A DNA stretch of 64,000 nt from the NCBI RefSeq assembly GCF_025061645.1, contig NZ_JANYMP010000014.1, forward strand, positions 124,001 to 188,000, read 5' to 3'. Every line of letters begins with the position of its first letter. Positions within the stretch are counted from its first letter, which is position 1. Origin of the DNA: Umezawaea endophytica (GTDB lineage: Bacteria; Actinomycetota; Actinomycetes; Mycobacteriales; Pseudonocardiaceae). The position numbers and the translations under genes were made by a program. Positions 57,430 through 64,000 of the stretch are shown here, in pieces. The notes beneath the pieces are model-generated. The model was given only the letters and a program-made list of their open reading frames with translations, had not been told where the DNA came from and made no database searches.

Positions 57430-58002
57430 CTAGCGGCTGGTGACGAGGCCGTCCATGAGCAGGTCCAGGAGGCGTTCGGCGAGGTCCGGCTGCGGTGGTT
57501 TGCCGCTCGCGATGGCGATCCCGAGGAGGCTCGCGCCGACGTCGGAGGCGGACACGTCGGCCCGGACGCTGCCGTCGGCCACCCCCGCCGCCAGCAGGGC
57601 GGTGATGGACTCGGTCACCAGCTCCGTGGTGTGGTCGTACGGGTTGACGCCGGACTCGACGAGGGAGCGGAGGGCGTCGGCCATGCCGATCTTGGCGTTC
57701 ACGTAGTCCATGAAGCGGCCCATCCACGCCCTCAGCGCCTGCCGTGGCGGGAGCGCGGCGAGCAGGTCGGTGGAGGCTTCGCAGAGCTTGCCCAGCTCAC
57801 TGCGGTAGGCGGCTTCGATCAGCGCCTCGCGGGTCGGGAAGTTGCGGTACAGGGTGGCCGGGCCGACGCCCGCCTCCTTGGCGATGCGGTCGAGCGTGGC
57901 GTCGAGGCCGTCCCTGGCGAACATGGTGACCGCGGTGCAGAGGATCTTGTCGCGGTTGCGCTGGGCGTCGGCGCGCAGCGGCCGTCCCTCGAACCTGCCC
58001 AT
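57430..58002 (-). CDS. TetR-family regulator divergent from a molybdenum hydroxylase operon
   Basis: A 190-residue TetR protein from ATG 58002 (AAGGA upstream). HTH: TLDRIAKEAGVGPATLYRNFPTREALIEA (about 36-64). The C-terminal domain has GRFMDYVNAKIGMADALRSLVESG. Its start is 149 bp from the start of the divergent iron-sulfur subunit gene. Two tandem 21-bp palindromes lie between them, so it very likely represses that operon and itself. The inducer is unknown, probably an aldehyde or heterocycle processed by the oxidoreductase. Confidence 0.8.
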   Translation of the reverse strand: MGRFEGRPLRADAQRNRDKILCTAVTMFARDGLDATLDRIAKEAGVGPATLYRNFPTREALIEAAYRSELGKLCEASTDLLAALPPRQALRAWMGRFMDYVNAKIGMADALRSLVESGVNPYDHTTELVTESITALLAAGVADGSVRADVSASDVGASLLGIAIASGKPPQPDLAERLLDLLMDGLVTSR

Positions 58003-58031
58003 TGTTCGCCATCCTTTCCCGCCCCGGTTGC

Positions 58032-58081
58032 AAGTGGAGACTGCTATCACTTAGCCTCGGAAGTGAGAGCGATCTCCACTT
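58032..58081. promoter_or_regulatory. Two tandem palindromic operators between TetR and molybdenum hydroxylase genes
   Basis: Two 21-bp elements, each AAGTG-N11-CACTT, at 58032-58052 and 58061-58081, 29 bp centre to centre. The outer arms AAGTGGAGA and TCTCCACTT are a perfect 9-bp inverted repeat, and the inner arms TCACTT/AAGTGA also match. This layout is typical of a TetR operator bound by two dimers and lies in the divergent promoter region. Confidence 0.7.
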
Positions 58082-58150
58082 TATCGGCGTGAGGCCTCTG
58101 AACACGCACGATGTGAGAAAGGGATCGCCCGAGCCCTGAGAGGACATGCT

Positions 58151-58765
58151 GTGCCACCCACCACGCGCAGTGACATCTCCTTGCGGGTCAACGGGGAGAC
58201 GCACGCGCTCACCGTCGACAACCGCACCACCCTGCTGGACGCGCTGAGGGAAAACCTCGGCTTGACCGGTACGAAGAAGGGCTGCGACCAGGGCCAGTGC
58301 GGCGCGTGCACCGTGCTGGCCGACGGCAGGCGAGCGGTCTCGTGCCTGCAACTCGCCGTCGCGGCCGAAGGCGCCGACATCACCACCGTCGAGGGCATCT
58401 CCGACGGCGAGGACCTGCACCCGGTGCAGGAGGCGTTCCTCGAACTCGACGGCTACCAGTGCGGCTACTGCACCTCCGGCCAGATCTGCTCGGCCGTCGC
58501 CGTCATCCGGGAGCACGCGGCGGGCTGGCCCAGCGCGGCCACCGGCGACGTGCGGCCCGACGCGGAGCCCCCGCCGCTGGACGCGGCCGAGATCCGCGAG
58601 CGGATGAGCGGCAACCTGTGCCGGTGCGGGGCGTACCCGGCGATCGTGCGAGCGGTCGGCCGAGCCGCCGAGCAGACGAACGCAGGCCAAGGCGCCGAGC
58701 GGACGAACGCAGGCCGTGCGGCCGTCGGTCTTGGCACGGCCGAGGAATCGAAGGTGACGGCGTGA
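58151..58765 (+). CDS. Aldehyde/xanthine dehydrogenase-type [2Fe-2S] subunit (PaoA/YagT-like)
   Basis: A 204-residue protein from GTG 58151. Plant-type [2Fe-2S] ligands Cys45, Cys50, Cys53 and Cys65; helical [2Fe-2S] domain ligands Cys104, Cys107 (GYQCGYC) and Cys157, Cys159 (NLCRCG). A Tat leader, present in E. coli YagT, is not obvious, so the enzyme is probably cytoplasmic. The C-terminal 35 residues contain a 9-residue repeat absent from typical family members. It overlaps the FAD subunit gene by 4 nt, in the usual small-medium-large order. Confidence 0.88.
   Translation: MPPTTRSDISLRVNGETHALTVDNRTTLLDALRENLGLTGTKKGCDQGQCGACTVLADGRRAVSCLQLAVAAEGADITTVEGISDGEDLHPVQEAFLELDGYQCGYCTSGQICSAVAVIREHAAGWPSAATGDVRPDAEPPPLDAAEIRERMSGNLCRCGAYPAIVRAVGRAAEQTNAGQGAERTNAGRAAVGLGTAEESKVTA
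58667..58715 (+). repeat. In-frame 27-bp tandem duplication in the [2Fe-2S] subunit gene
   Basis: Two copies of a 22-bp stretch (58667-58688 and 58694-58715) differ at one base and are offset by 27 bp, nine codons. They encode the repeated AEQTNAG/AERTNAG segment in the C-terminal tail of the iron-sulfur subunit, which is probably a recent tandem duplication. Confidence 0.7.
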
Positions 58766-59754
58766 AGGAATTCGGCTACAACCGCGCGTCGGGCGTCCGG
58801 GACGCGGTCGCCCTGCTCGCGCACGAGCCCGAGGCCCGGTTCCTCGGCGGCGGCACGAACCTCGTCGACCTGATGAAGGCGGGGGTGGAGACCCCCGACC
58901 TGCTGGTCGACGTCCGCGGCCTCCCGCTCGGCCGCGTCGAGCTCCGGTCCGACGGCGCCCTCACGATCGGCGCGACGGTCACCAACAGCGACCTCGCCGC
59001 CCACCCCGAGGTCCGGCGCCGGTTCCCCGCGCTGGCCGAGGCGGTGCTGGCGGGCGCGTCCGGCCAGCTCCGCAACGTGGCCACGGTCGGCGGCAACCTG
59101 CTCCAGCGCACCCGGTGCGGCTACTTCACCGACACGTCGTTCCCGTGCAACAAGCGGGTCCCCGGCAGCGGCTGCCCCGCGATCACCGGCGAGCACCACA
59201 ACCACGCGATCCTGGGCGCGTCGGACCACTGCGTCGCGACCAACCCGTCGGACATGGGCGTGGCGCTCGCGGCGTTCGACGCGGTGATCTCCTTCGAGAC
59301 CGTCGACGGCCCCGGCGAGCTGGCACTGAGCGAGTTCTACCCGCCGGTCGGCGACACCCCGCACGTCGAGACCTCGCTGCCAGCGGGCGCGCTGATCACC
59401 GCCGTCACGCTGCCCGCGGCACCGGTCGCGGCGCGGTCCCGCTACCGCAAGGTCCGCGAGCGCGCGTCCTACGCGTTCGCCACCGGCTCGATCGCCGCGG
59501 CGGTCGACGTCGAGGGCGGCGTGGTGCGCGACGTCCGGATCGCCTTCGGCGCCGTGGCCTCCCGGCCGTGGCGCGCCCACGAGGCCGAGCGGGCGCTGAT
59601 CGGGGCGCCCGCGACGGCGCAGGCGTTCGGCGCCGCGGCCGACGCCGAACTGGCCGCCGCGAAACCGTTGGCGCACAACGGGTACAAGGTGCCGCTGCTG
59701 CGCAACCTCGTGGTGTCCGTGCTGACCGAACTCACCGAGGAGGCCGCCCGATGA
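58762..59754 (+). CDS. Molybdenum hydroxylase FAD-binding subunit (PaoB/YagS-like)
   Basis: A 330-residue FAD-binding subunit from GTG 58762. FAD motifs FLGGGTNLVDLMKAG (about 28-42) and ATVGGNLLQRTRC are visible. The segment CGYFTDTSFPCNKRVPGSGCPA (Cys-rich, about 118-140) resembles the extra [4Fe-4S] insertion of the YagS/PaoB and 4-hydroxybenzoyl-CoA reductase types. It overlaps both partner genes by 4 nt. Confidence 0.87.
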   Translation: MKEFGYNRASGVRDAVALLAHEPEARFLGGGTNLVDLMKAGVETPDLLVDVRGLPLGRVELRSDGALTIGATVTNSDLAAHPEVRRRFPALAEAVLAGASGQLRNVATVGGNLLQRTRCGYFTDTSFPCNKRVPGSGCPAITGEHHNHAILGASDHCVATNPSDMGVALAAFDAVISFETVDGPGELALSEFYPPVGDTPHVETSLPAGALITAVTLPAAPVAARSRYRKVRERASYAFATGSIAAAVDVEGGVVRDVRIAFGAVASRPWRAHEAERALIGAPATAQAFGAAADAELAAAKPLAHNGYKVPLLRNLVVSVLTELTEEAAR

Positions 59755-61853
59755 CCGATCTGACGGACAGCGCCACCCGCGCCGTCGGCACGTCGACCGT
59801 CCGCGTGGAGGGCCGCGAGAAGGTCACCGGCGCGGCCCGCTACGCCGCCGACGTCCCGTTCGAGGGGCTCGCGCACGGCTGGCTGGTGCTCGCCACGGTG
59901 GCGCGCGGTCGCGTGAGTTCGATCGGCGTGGACCCGGTGCTCGCCATGCCCGGCGTGATCGGCGTCATCCACCACGGCAACGCCCCGCGCCTCAACCCCA
60001 AGGCGGGCATGTTCGGGATCCCCGACGGGACCCTGCAACTGCTCCAGGACGACCGGGTGCCGCACTTCGGCAGGCCGGTGGCGCTGGTCGTCGCGGAAAC
60101 CCTCGAACAGGCGAGGGCGGGCGCGGACGCGCTGGTCGTCACCTACGAGGAGGAGCCGCACGACACCGCCTTCTCCGCCGACCACCCCGGCGCCTACACG
60201 CCCGTCTCCGCGCCCGTCTCGGCCAAGGGCGACGTGGACGCCGAGATCGCCGCCTCCCCCGTCGTGGTCGACCAGCGGTACTCCACGCCGGAGGAGCACC
60301 ACGGGTCGATGGAGCCGCACGCCTCGATGGCGCGCTGGGAGAACGGCCGCCTGGAGGTCGTGGACTCCAACCAGGGCTCGTTCATGGTGTCGACGATCCT
60401 CTCCGCGCTGTTCCACCTCGACGAGGGCGTCGTCCGGGTGCGGGCCGAGCACGTCGGCGGCGGGTTCGGGTCCAAGGGCGTGGGGGCTCAGCTCATCCTC
60501 GCGGTGATGGCCGCGACCACGTTCGACCGGCCGGTGCGCGTCACGCTGACGCGCCACCAGGTGTTCACCGTGACCGGCATGCGGCCCGCGACCCGGCAGC
60601 GCATCCGGCTGGGCGCGGACTCCACCGGGCGGCTGCGGGCGATCGACCACGAGTCGGTCAACCAGACCTCGACCATCTACGAGTACGTCGAGCGCAACGG
60701 CGAGGTCACGCACGCCCTGTACGCCGCGGACGCCATCCGCATCAGCACCTCCGTGGTCCCGGTCGACCTGCCGACGCCCACGTGGATGCGCGCGCCGGGC
60801 TGCGCGCCCGGCTCGTTCGCCGTGGAGTCGGCGATGGACGAGCTGGCCGAGGCCACCGGGATCGACCCGGTCGAACTGCGGCTGCGCAACGAACCGCAGG
60901 TGGGGCCGCTGTCGGGGCTCCCGTTCAGCAGCCGCAACCTCGTCGGCTGCCTCCAGGAGGGAGCCCGCCGCTTCGGCTGGGCCGACCGCGACCCGCGACC
61001 GGGCGTCCGCCGCGACGGCCGGTGGCTGGTCGGCACCGGGATGGCCGCCGGGATCTACGGCGCGGGCTCGGTGCCGTCCACGGCGGCGGTCACGGCCGAG
61101 GCCGACGGCGGGTACACGGTGGCCATCGGCGCCGCCGATATCGGCACCGGCGCCAGGACGGCGCTGACGCTCGTGGCGGCCGAGGCGCTGAACGTGCCCC
61201 CGTCCGCCGTGCGGATGAAGATCGCCGACAGCGACCTGGGCTCCGCGTGGTTCGCGGGCGGCTCCAGGGGCACGTCGTCCTGGTCGTGGGCCGTCACGGC
61301 CGCGGCGGAAGACCTGCGCGACAAGCTGGTCGGGATCGACCGGATCCCCCCGGAGGGGATCACCGGCCGTGGCGACACCGCCGCCCAGATCGCCGCGCTC
61401 GCCCAGCAGGAGCGGCACGCGCACGGCGCCCAGTTCGCCGAGGTGGCCGTCGACCCGCTGACCGGTGAGGTGCGGGTGCGGCGGATGCTCGGGATCTTCG
61501 CGGCGGGCCGGATCGTCAACCCGCTGACCACGCGCAGCCAACTCGTCGGCGGCATGGTCATGGGTCTGTCGATGGCCCTGCACGAGGAGGGGCTCCGCGA
61601 CGCCGCGTTCGGCGGCCAGGTCAACGGCGACTTCGCCGGGTACCACGTCGCCGCGCACGCCGACGTGCCGGACATCGAGGCCGACTGGGTCGACGACTAC
61701 GACCCCAGCCACCCCAGCGGGATCAAGGGGGTCGGCGAGGTCGCCATCGTGGGCACGGCTGCCGCGGTCGCGAACGCCGTGTGGCACGCGACCGGCGTCC
61801 GCCACCGCACGCTGCCGATCAGCCTGAGCCGCGTCCTGACGTCCCAGGCGTGA
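59751..61853 (+). CDS. Molybdenum hydroxylase catalytic subunit (PaoC/YagR-like)
   Basis: A 700-residue Mo-cofactor-binding subunit from ATG 59751. Typical segments: YAADVPFEGLAHGWLV at the N-terminus, EHVGGGFGSKG (about 240-250), MRAPGCAPGSFAVESAMDELA (about 344-364) and the C-terminal IKGVGEVAIVGTAAAVANA with the catalytic Glu. With the two upstream subunits it forms an aldehyde- or N-heterocycle-oxidising enzyme. A perfect hairpin follows directly. Cofactor insertion proteins are not in this window. Substrate is unknown. Confidence 0.88.
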   Translation: MTDLTDSATRAVGTSTVRVEGREKVTGAARYAADVPFEGLAHGWLVLATVARGRVSSIGVDPVLAMPGVIGVIHHGNAPRLNPKAGMFGIPDGTLQLLQDDRVPHFGRPVALVVAETLEQARAGADALVVTYEEEPHDTAFSADHPGAYTPVSAPVSAKGDVDAEIAASPVVVDQRYSTPEEHHGSMEPHASMARWENGRLEVVDSNQGSFMVSTILSALFHLDEGVVRVRAEHVGGGFGSKGVGAQLILAVMAATTFDRPVRVTLTRHQVFTVTGMRPATRQRIRLGADSTGRLRAIDHESVNQTSTIYEYVERNGEVTHALYAADAIRISTSVVPVDLPTPTWMRAPGCAPGSFAVESAMDELAEATGIDPVELRLRNEPQVGPLSGLPFSSRNLVGCLQEGARRFGWADRDPRPGVRRDGRWLVGTGMAAGIYGAGSVPSTAAVTAEADGGYTVAIGAADIGTGARTALTLVAAEALNVPPSAVRMKIADSDLGSAWFAGGSRGTSSWSWAVTAAAEDLRDKLVGIDRIPPEGITGRGDTAAQIAALAQQERHAHGAQFAEVAVDPLTGEVRVRRMLGIFAAGRIVNPLTTRSQLVGGMVMGLSMALHEEGLRDAAFGGQVNGDFAGYHVAAHADVPDIEADWVDDYDPSHPSGIKGVGEVAIVGTAAAVANAVWHATGVRHRTLPISLSRVLTSQA

Positions 61854-61856
61854 CCG

Positions 61857-61889
61857 ACGGGTGGGCCCGGCCGAGCCGGGCCCACCCGT
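61857..61889. terminator. Bidirectional intrinsic terminator
   Basis: A perfect 15-bp inverted repeat (ACGGGTGGGCCCGGC at 61857-61871, complement at 61875-61889) with a 3-nt loop, 4 bp after the Mo-subunit stop and 8 bp before the end of the convergent TetR gene. Confidence 0.85.
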
Positions 61890-61896
61890 GGCATCT

Positions 61897-62481
61897 CTAC
61901 CTCGAAGGCGAGAACGCGCGGCGCACGGTCGCGGCGAGGGCCGCGCGGCGCCGGTCGTGGTCCGCCACGGGGTCGGCGGGGGCGGCGGCGTGGAGCAGGC
62001 TGACCGGTGACCAGGTCAGCGCCATCGCCGTGACGATCGACAGGACGTCGGCCGGGTCCAGTTCCGGGTCCACGTGGCCGGTGCGCTGCGCGGCGGCGAT
62101 GGCCCCCAGCTTGACCTCGGTCTGCTCCTCCATGGTGGACACCAGGTGGCCGGTGGGAACGCGTTCGAGGCGGGCCCACGCCGCCAGGCGCACCAGTTCC
62201 GGCTGGAGCAGGCAGGCGTCGTACAGGCGGACGGCGTAGCCGGGCAGGTCCTCCGCCGTCATCGGCACGGTGTCGACGATCCGGTCGGCGTGCTCGGCGA
62301 AGACCGCCTCGAACAGGCCGTCCTTGTTGCCGTAGTACGCGTAGAGCTGTGCCTTGTTGGCACGGGCGTTGGCCGAGATCCGGTCGACGCGGGCGCCCGC
62401 GATGCCGTGGGTGGCGAACTCCTCGGCCGCCGCGTCGAGCAAGCGGCGGCGGGTGGCCTGTCCGTCCTTCATGGGTCTCAT
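61897..62481 (-). CDS. TetR-family regulator divergent from an SDR gene
   Basis: A 194-residue TetR protein; ATG 62481 is used, with ATG 62472 as an alternative (neither has a strong ribosome-binding site). HTH: GARVDRISANARANKAQLYAYYGNKDGLFEAVF (about 29-61). The C-terminal domain matches the TetR_C family that includes repressors of reductases. Its start lies next to the first copy of a repeated operator that also precedes the divergent SDR gene, so it probably controls both. Confidence 0.8.
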   Translation of the reverse strand: MRPMKDGQATRRRLLDAAAEEFATHGIAGARVDRISANARANKAQLYAYYGNKDGLFEAVFAEHADRIVDTVPMTAEDLPGYAVRLYDACLLQPELVRLAAWARLERVPTGHLVSTMEEQTEVKLGAIAAAQRTGHVDPELDPADVLSIVTAMALTWSPVSLLHAAAPADPVADHDRRRAALAATVRRAFSPSR

Positions 62482-62484
62482 TCT

Positions 62485-62500
62485 AACTAACCAGTCTGTT
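62485..62500. promoter_or_regulatory. TetR operator copy 1 (AACnnACnnGTnnGTT type)
   Basis: AACTAACCAGTCTGTT, an imperfect 16-bp palindrome AAC-n2-AC-n2-GT-n2-GTT. It lies 4 bp upstream of the TetR gene start and is repeated, with its downstream flank TGACC, at 62542-62557. Confidence 0.7.
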
Positions 62501-62541
62501 TGACCGCTCGCCGGATCGCGCCTATGGTCGGAAGAGCAAGT

Positions 62542-62557
62542 AACTGACTAGTTTGTT
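62542..62557. promoter_or_regulatory. TetR operator copy 2 before the SDR gene
   Basis: AACTGACTAGTTTGTT, palindromic around ACTAGT (AAC-n2-ACTAGT-n2-GTT). It lies 19 bp before the SDR ATG, in the same orientation as copy 1 and 57 bp away; both share the flank TGACC. Confidence 0.75.
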
Positions 62558-62575
62558 TGACCCTGGAGGCTGACC

Positions 62576-63547
62576 ATGACTTCCCTGATCACCACGGCTT
62601 TCACCGCGCGGAGCACCGCCGACGAGGTGGTGGAGGGGATCGACCTGTCCGGCGTGCGCGCCGTCGTCACCGGCGCGTCCTCCGGCATCGGCGTCGAGAC
62701 CGCCCGGTCGCTGGCCCGAGCGCGGGCCGACGTCACCCTCGCGGTGCGCGACCCGGAGGCGGGCGCTCGCGTCGCGCGGGACCTGGCGGAGACGACCGGC
62801 AACCACGCGGTCCACGTCGCGCACCTGGACCTCGCCGACCGCGGCAGCGTCGACCGGTTCCTGGCCGACCACGACGGCCCCTTGCACCTGCTGATCACCA
62901 ACGCGGGCATCATGGCCACGCCCGAGACGCGCACCGCGGAGGGCTGGGAACTCCAGTTCGCCACCAACCACCTCGGGCACTTCGCCCTCGCGCTCGGCCT
63001 GCACGACGCCCTCGCCGCGGGCGCCGCCGAGCGGGGCGGCGCCCGCGTCGTCGCGCTCAGCTCCGCCGCCCACATGGTCGCGCCGGTCGACTTCGACGAC
63101 CTCCACTTCCGCGAGCGCCCCTACGACCCGATGGTCGCCTACGGCCAGTCCAAGACCGCCGCGGTCCTGTTCGCGGTGGAGGCCACCCGCCGGTGGGCGG
63201 CCGACGGGATCATCGCCAACGCCGTCAACCCCGGCGGTGTCGCCACCGGGCTCCAGAAGCACTTCACCCAGGAGGTCCACGACCAGTTCGACCGCTTCGA
63301 GGCCGAGGGCGTCTTCACCTACAAGACCCCGCAGCAGGGCGCGGCCACCACGATGGTCGCCGCGGTCGCGCCGGAGTTCGCGAACACCGGCGGCCACTAC
63401 CTCGACGACGGCCGCGAAGCCGCCACCGTCCCCGACGACGCCAAGCCCGACGAGCACCCCCACGGCGTCAAGCGCTGGGCACTCGACCCGGTCGCGGCCG
63501 AGAAGCTGTGGACGGTCTCGCTCGACCTGCTCGACAAGACCGCCTGA
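62576..63547 (+). CDS. SDR-family oxidoreductase (retinol dehydrogenase/WWOX-like)
   Basis: A 323-residue SDR from ATG 62576 (TGGAGG upstream). Motifs: TGASSGIG (about 32-39), ITNAG (about 105-109), ALSSAAH and YGQSKTAAVLFA. The extended C-terminus is typical of the retinol dehydrogenase-type SDRs that reduce many carbonyls. A specific TetR and a doubled operator control it, suggesting induction by its own substrate. No neighbour reveals the pathway. Confidence 0.85.
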   Translation: MTSLITTAFTARSTADEVVEGIDLSGVRAVVTGASSGIGVETARSLARARADVTLAVRDPEAGARVARDLAETTGNHAVHVAHLDLADRGSVDRFLADHDGPLHLLITNAGIMATPETRTAEGWELQFATNHLGHFALALGLHDALAAGAAERGGARVVALSSAAHMVAPVDFDDLHFRERPYDPMVAYGQSKTAAVLFAVEATRRWAADGIIANAVNPGGVATGLQKHFTQEVHDQFDRFEAEGVFTYKTPQQGAATTMVAAVAPEFANTGGHYLDDGREAATVPDDAKPDEHPHGVKRWALDPVAAEKLWTVSLDLLDKTA

Positions 63548-63593
63548 CGCCCGTTCCGATTCACCAGCCACCGCCGGTTGGTAACTTCGATCG

Positions 63594-63935
63594 GTGACCT
63601 CACGGAACTTCGAGATCTGCGTCGACGCGAACGACCCCGACCTGCTGCGTCCGTTCTGGCGCACGGCGTTGGGTTACGTCGACGAGCGAACCCCCGAAGG
63701 CGCGCTCGACCTCGTCGATCCTCAGGGCAACCGGCCGACGGTGTGGTTCCAGACCGTTCCGGAGACCAAGACCGCCAAGAACCGCCTGCACCTGGACATC
63801 CGGGTCACGCCGGAGGAACGCGATCGGATCGCCGCCGAACTGGTCGCCCTCGGCGGGACCGTCGTGGCGGTGCACGCCCGGTTCACCACGCTGACCGATC
63901 CCGAGGGCAACGAACTGTGCCTCACGGCGCACTGA
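63594..63935 (+). CDS. VOC/glyoxalase-like protein
   Basis: A 113-residue protein from GTG 63594. It has the glyoxalase-like (Glyoxalase_6) pattern: NFEICVDANDPDLLRPFWRTALGY at the N-terminus, KNRLHLDIRVTPEERDRIAAELVALGGT in the middle and FTTLTDPEGNELCLT at the end. Metal ligands are possible in HLD and ELC, but activity is unknown. It follows the SDR by 46 bp on the same strand. Confidence 0.75.
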   Translation: MTSRNFEICVDANDPDLLRPFWRTALGYVDERTPEGALDLVDPQGNRPTVWFQTVPETKTAKNRLHLDIRVTPEERDRIAAELVALGGTVVAVHARFTTLTDPEGNELCLTAH

Positions 63936-64000
63936 CCACCCCGCCAAGCTCCACCACGGGTCGTTGCCAGCCGTCCGACGCCTGCTCCGGTGCAGGATCT

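Overview
The window is very GC-rich (about 70% or more by eye), packed with genes, and uses many GTG starts and 1-14 nt gene overlaps. This points to a high-GC actinomycete. The secreted proteins, the SARP regulator and the overall style suggest Pseudonocardiales (Saccharothrix/Actinosynnema/Lentzea type); that placement is a guess from style, not a database result. Most of the window (about 1-52,400) is a sterol (cholesterol/phytosterol) catabolic island, matched here to remembered Mycobacterium tuberculosis and Rhodococcus genes.

Layout. (i) 1-4136, plus strand: DUF35 protein, two thiolase-fold aldolase-type proteins (Ltp4- and Ltp3-like), an LLM flavin/F420 enzyme and a SnoaL-fold protein, equivalent to the Rv3521-Rv3523/Rv3520c/Rv3519 set linked to C24-branched sterol side chains. 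(ii) 4199-6703: divergent cyp125 and fadA5 sharing a promoter region with two KstR boxes. (iii) 6705-11793: two SDRs, then echA20-ipdA-ipdB-ipdC (opening of rings C/D) behind a KstR2-type palindrome. (iv) 11842-17588: a 5.7 kb insert with a 1061-aa DUF4132 protein and a Tat-exported phospholipase C. (v) 17705-26885: fadE30-ipdF-kstR2-fadA6 (minus) divergent from fadD3-echA-fadE31-fadE32-fadE33 (plus) around a KstR2 box: HIP/methylhexahydroindanedione catabolism. (vi) 26920-28271: an unknown gene plus an HD-domain gene. (vii) 28449-36291, minus: hsaA-hsaD-hsaC-hsaB with a KstR box, and a KstD-like flavoprotein-hsaE-hsaG-hsaF, covering aromatic A/B-ring cleavage and meta-cleavage product breakdown. 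(viii) 36405-41251, plus: kstD-kshA-small four-Cys protein-kshB-chsH3, the ring-opening oxygenase operon. (ix) 41265-43711: QsdR-type TetR, a secreted lipase-like protein and a YjbR protein. (x) 43715-50540, minus: fadE34-chsE1-chsE2-chsH2-chsH1-ltp2, side-chain removal, divergent from kstR (50756-51382) across KstR boxes. (xi) From about 51,350 on: metallo-beta-lactamase protein, a DUF4394 secreted protein, a small secreted protein, a large AfsR/SARP-type regulator, a TetR gene divergent from a three-subunit molybdenum hydroxylase operon, a TetR/SDR divergent pair, and a VOC protein.

How it works together. CYP125 oxidises the side-chain terminus. FadA5, FadE34, ChsE1/E2, ChsH1/H2, ChsH3 and Ltp2 shorten and remove the side chain. 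KstD and KshAB open the nucleus to 3-HSA. HsaAB, HsaC, HsaD and HsaEGF degrade rings A and B. FadD3, FadE30-33, IpdF, EchA20, IpdAB, IpdC and FadA6 degrade rings C and D. Two TetR repressors encoded inside the island, KstR and KstR2, have recognisable operators at the divergent promoters. Sterol uptake (mce4) and some side-chain genes (fadD17/fadD19, chsE4/E5, hsd) are not in this window.

No tRNA, rRNA, CRISPR, IS element or phage gene was seen. No stretch over about 300 bp is without a gene; the largest gap (57,145-57,429) contains one hairpin and otherwise nothing recognisable.
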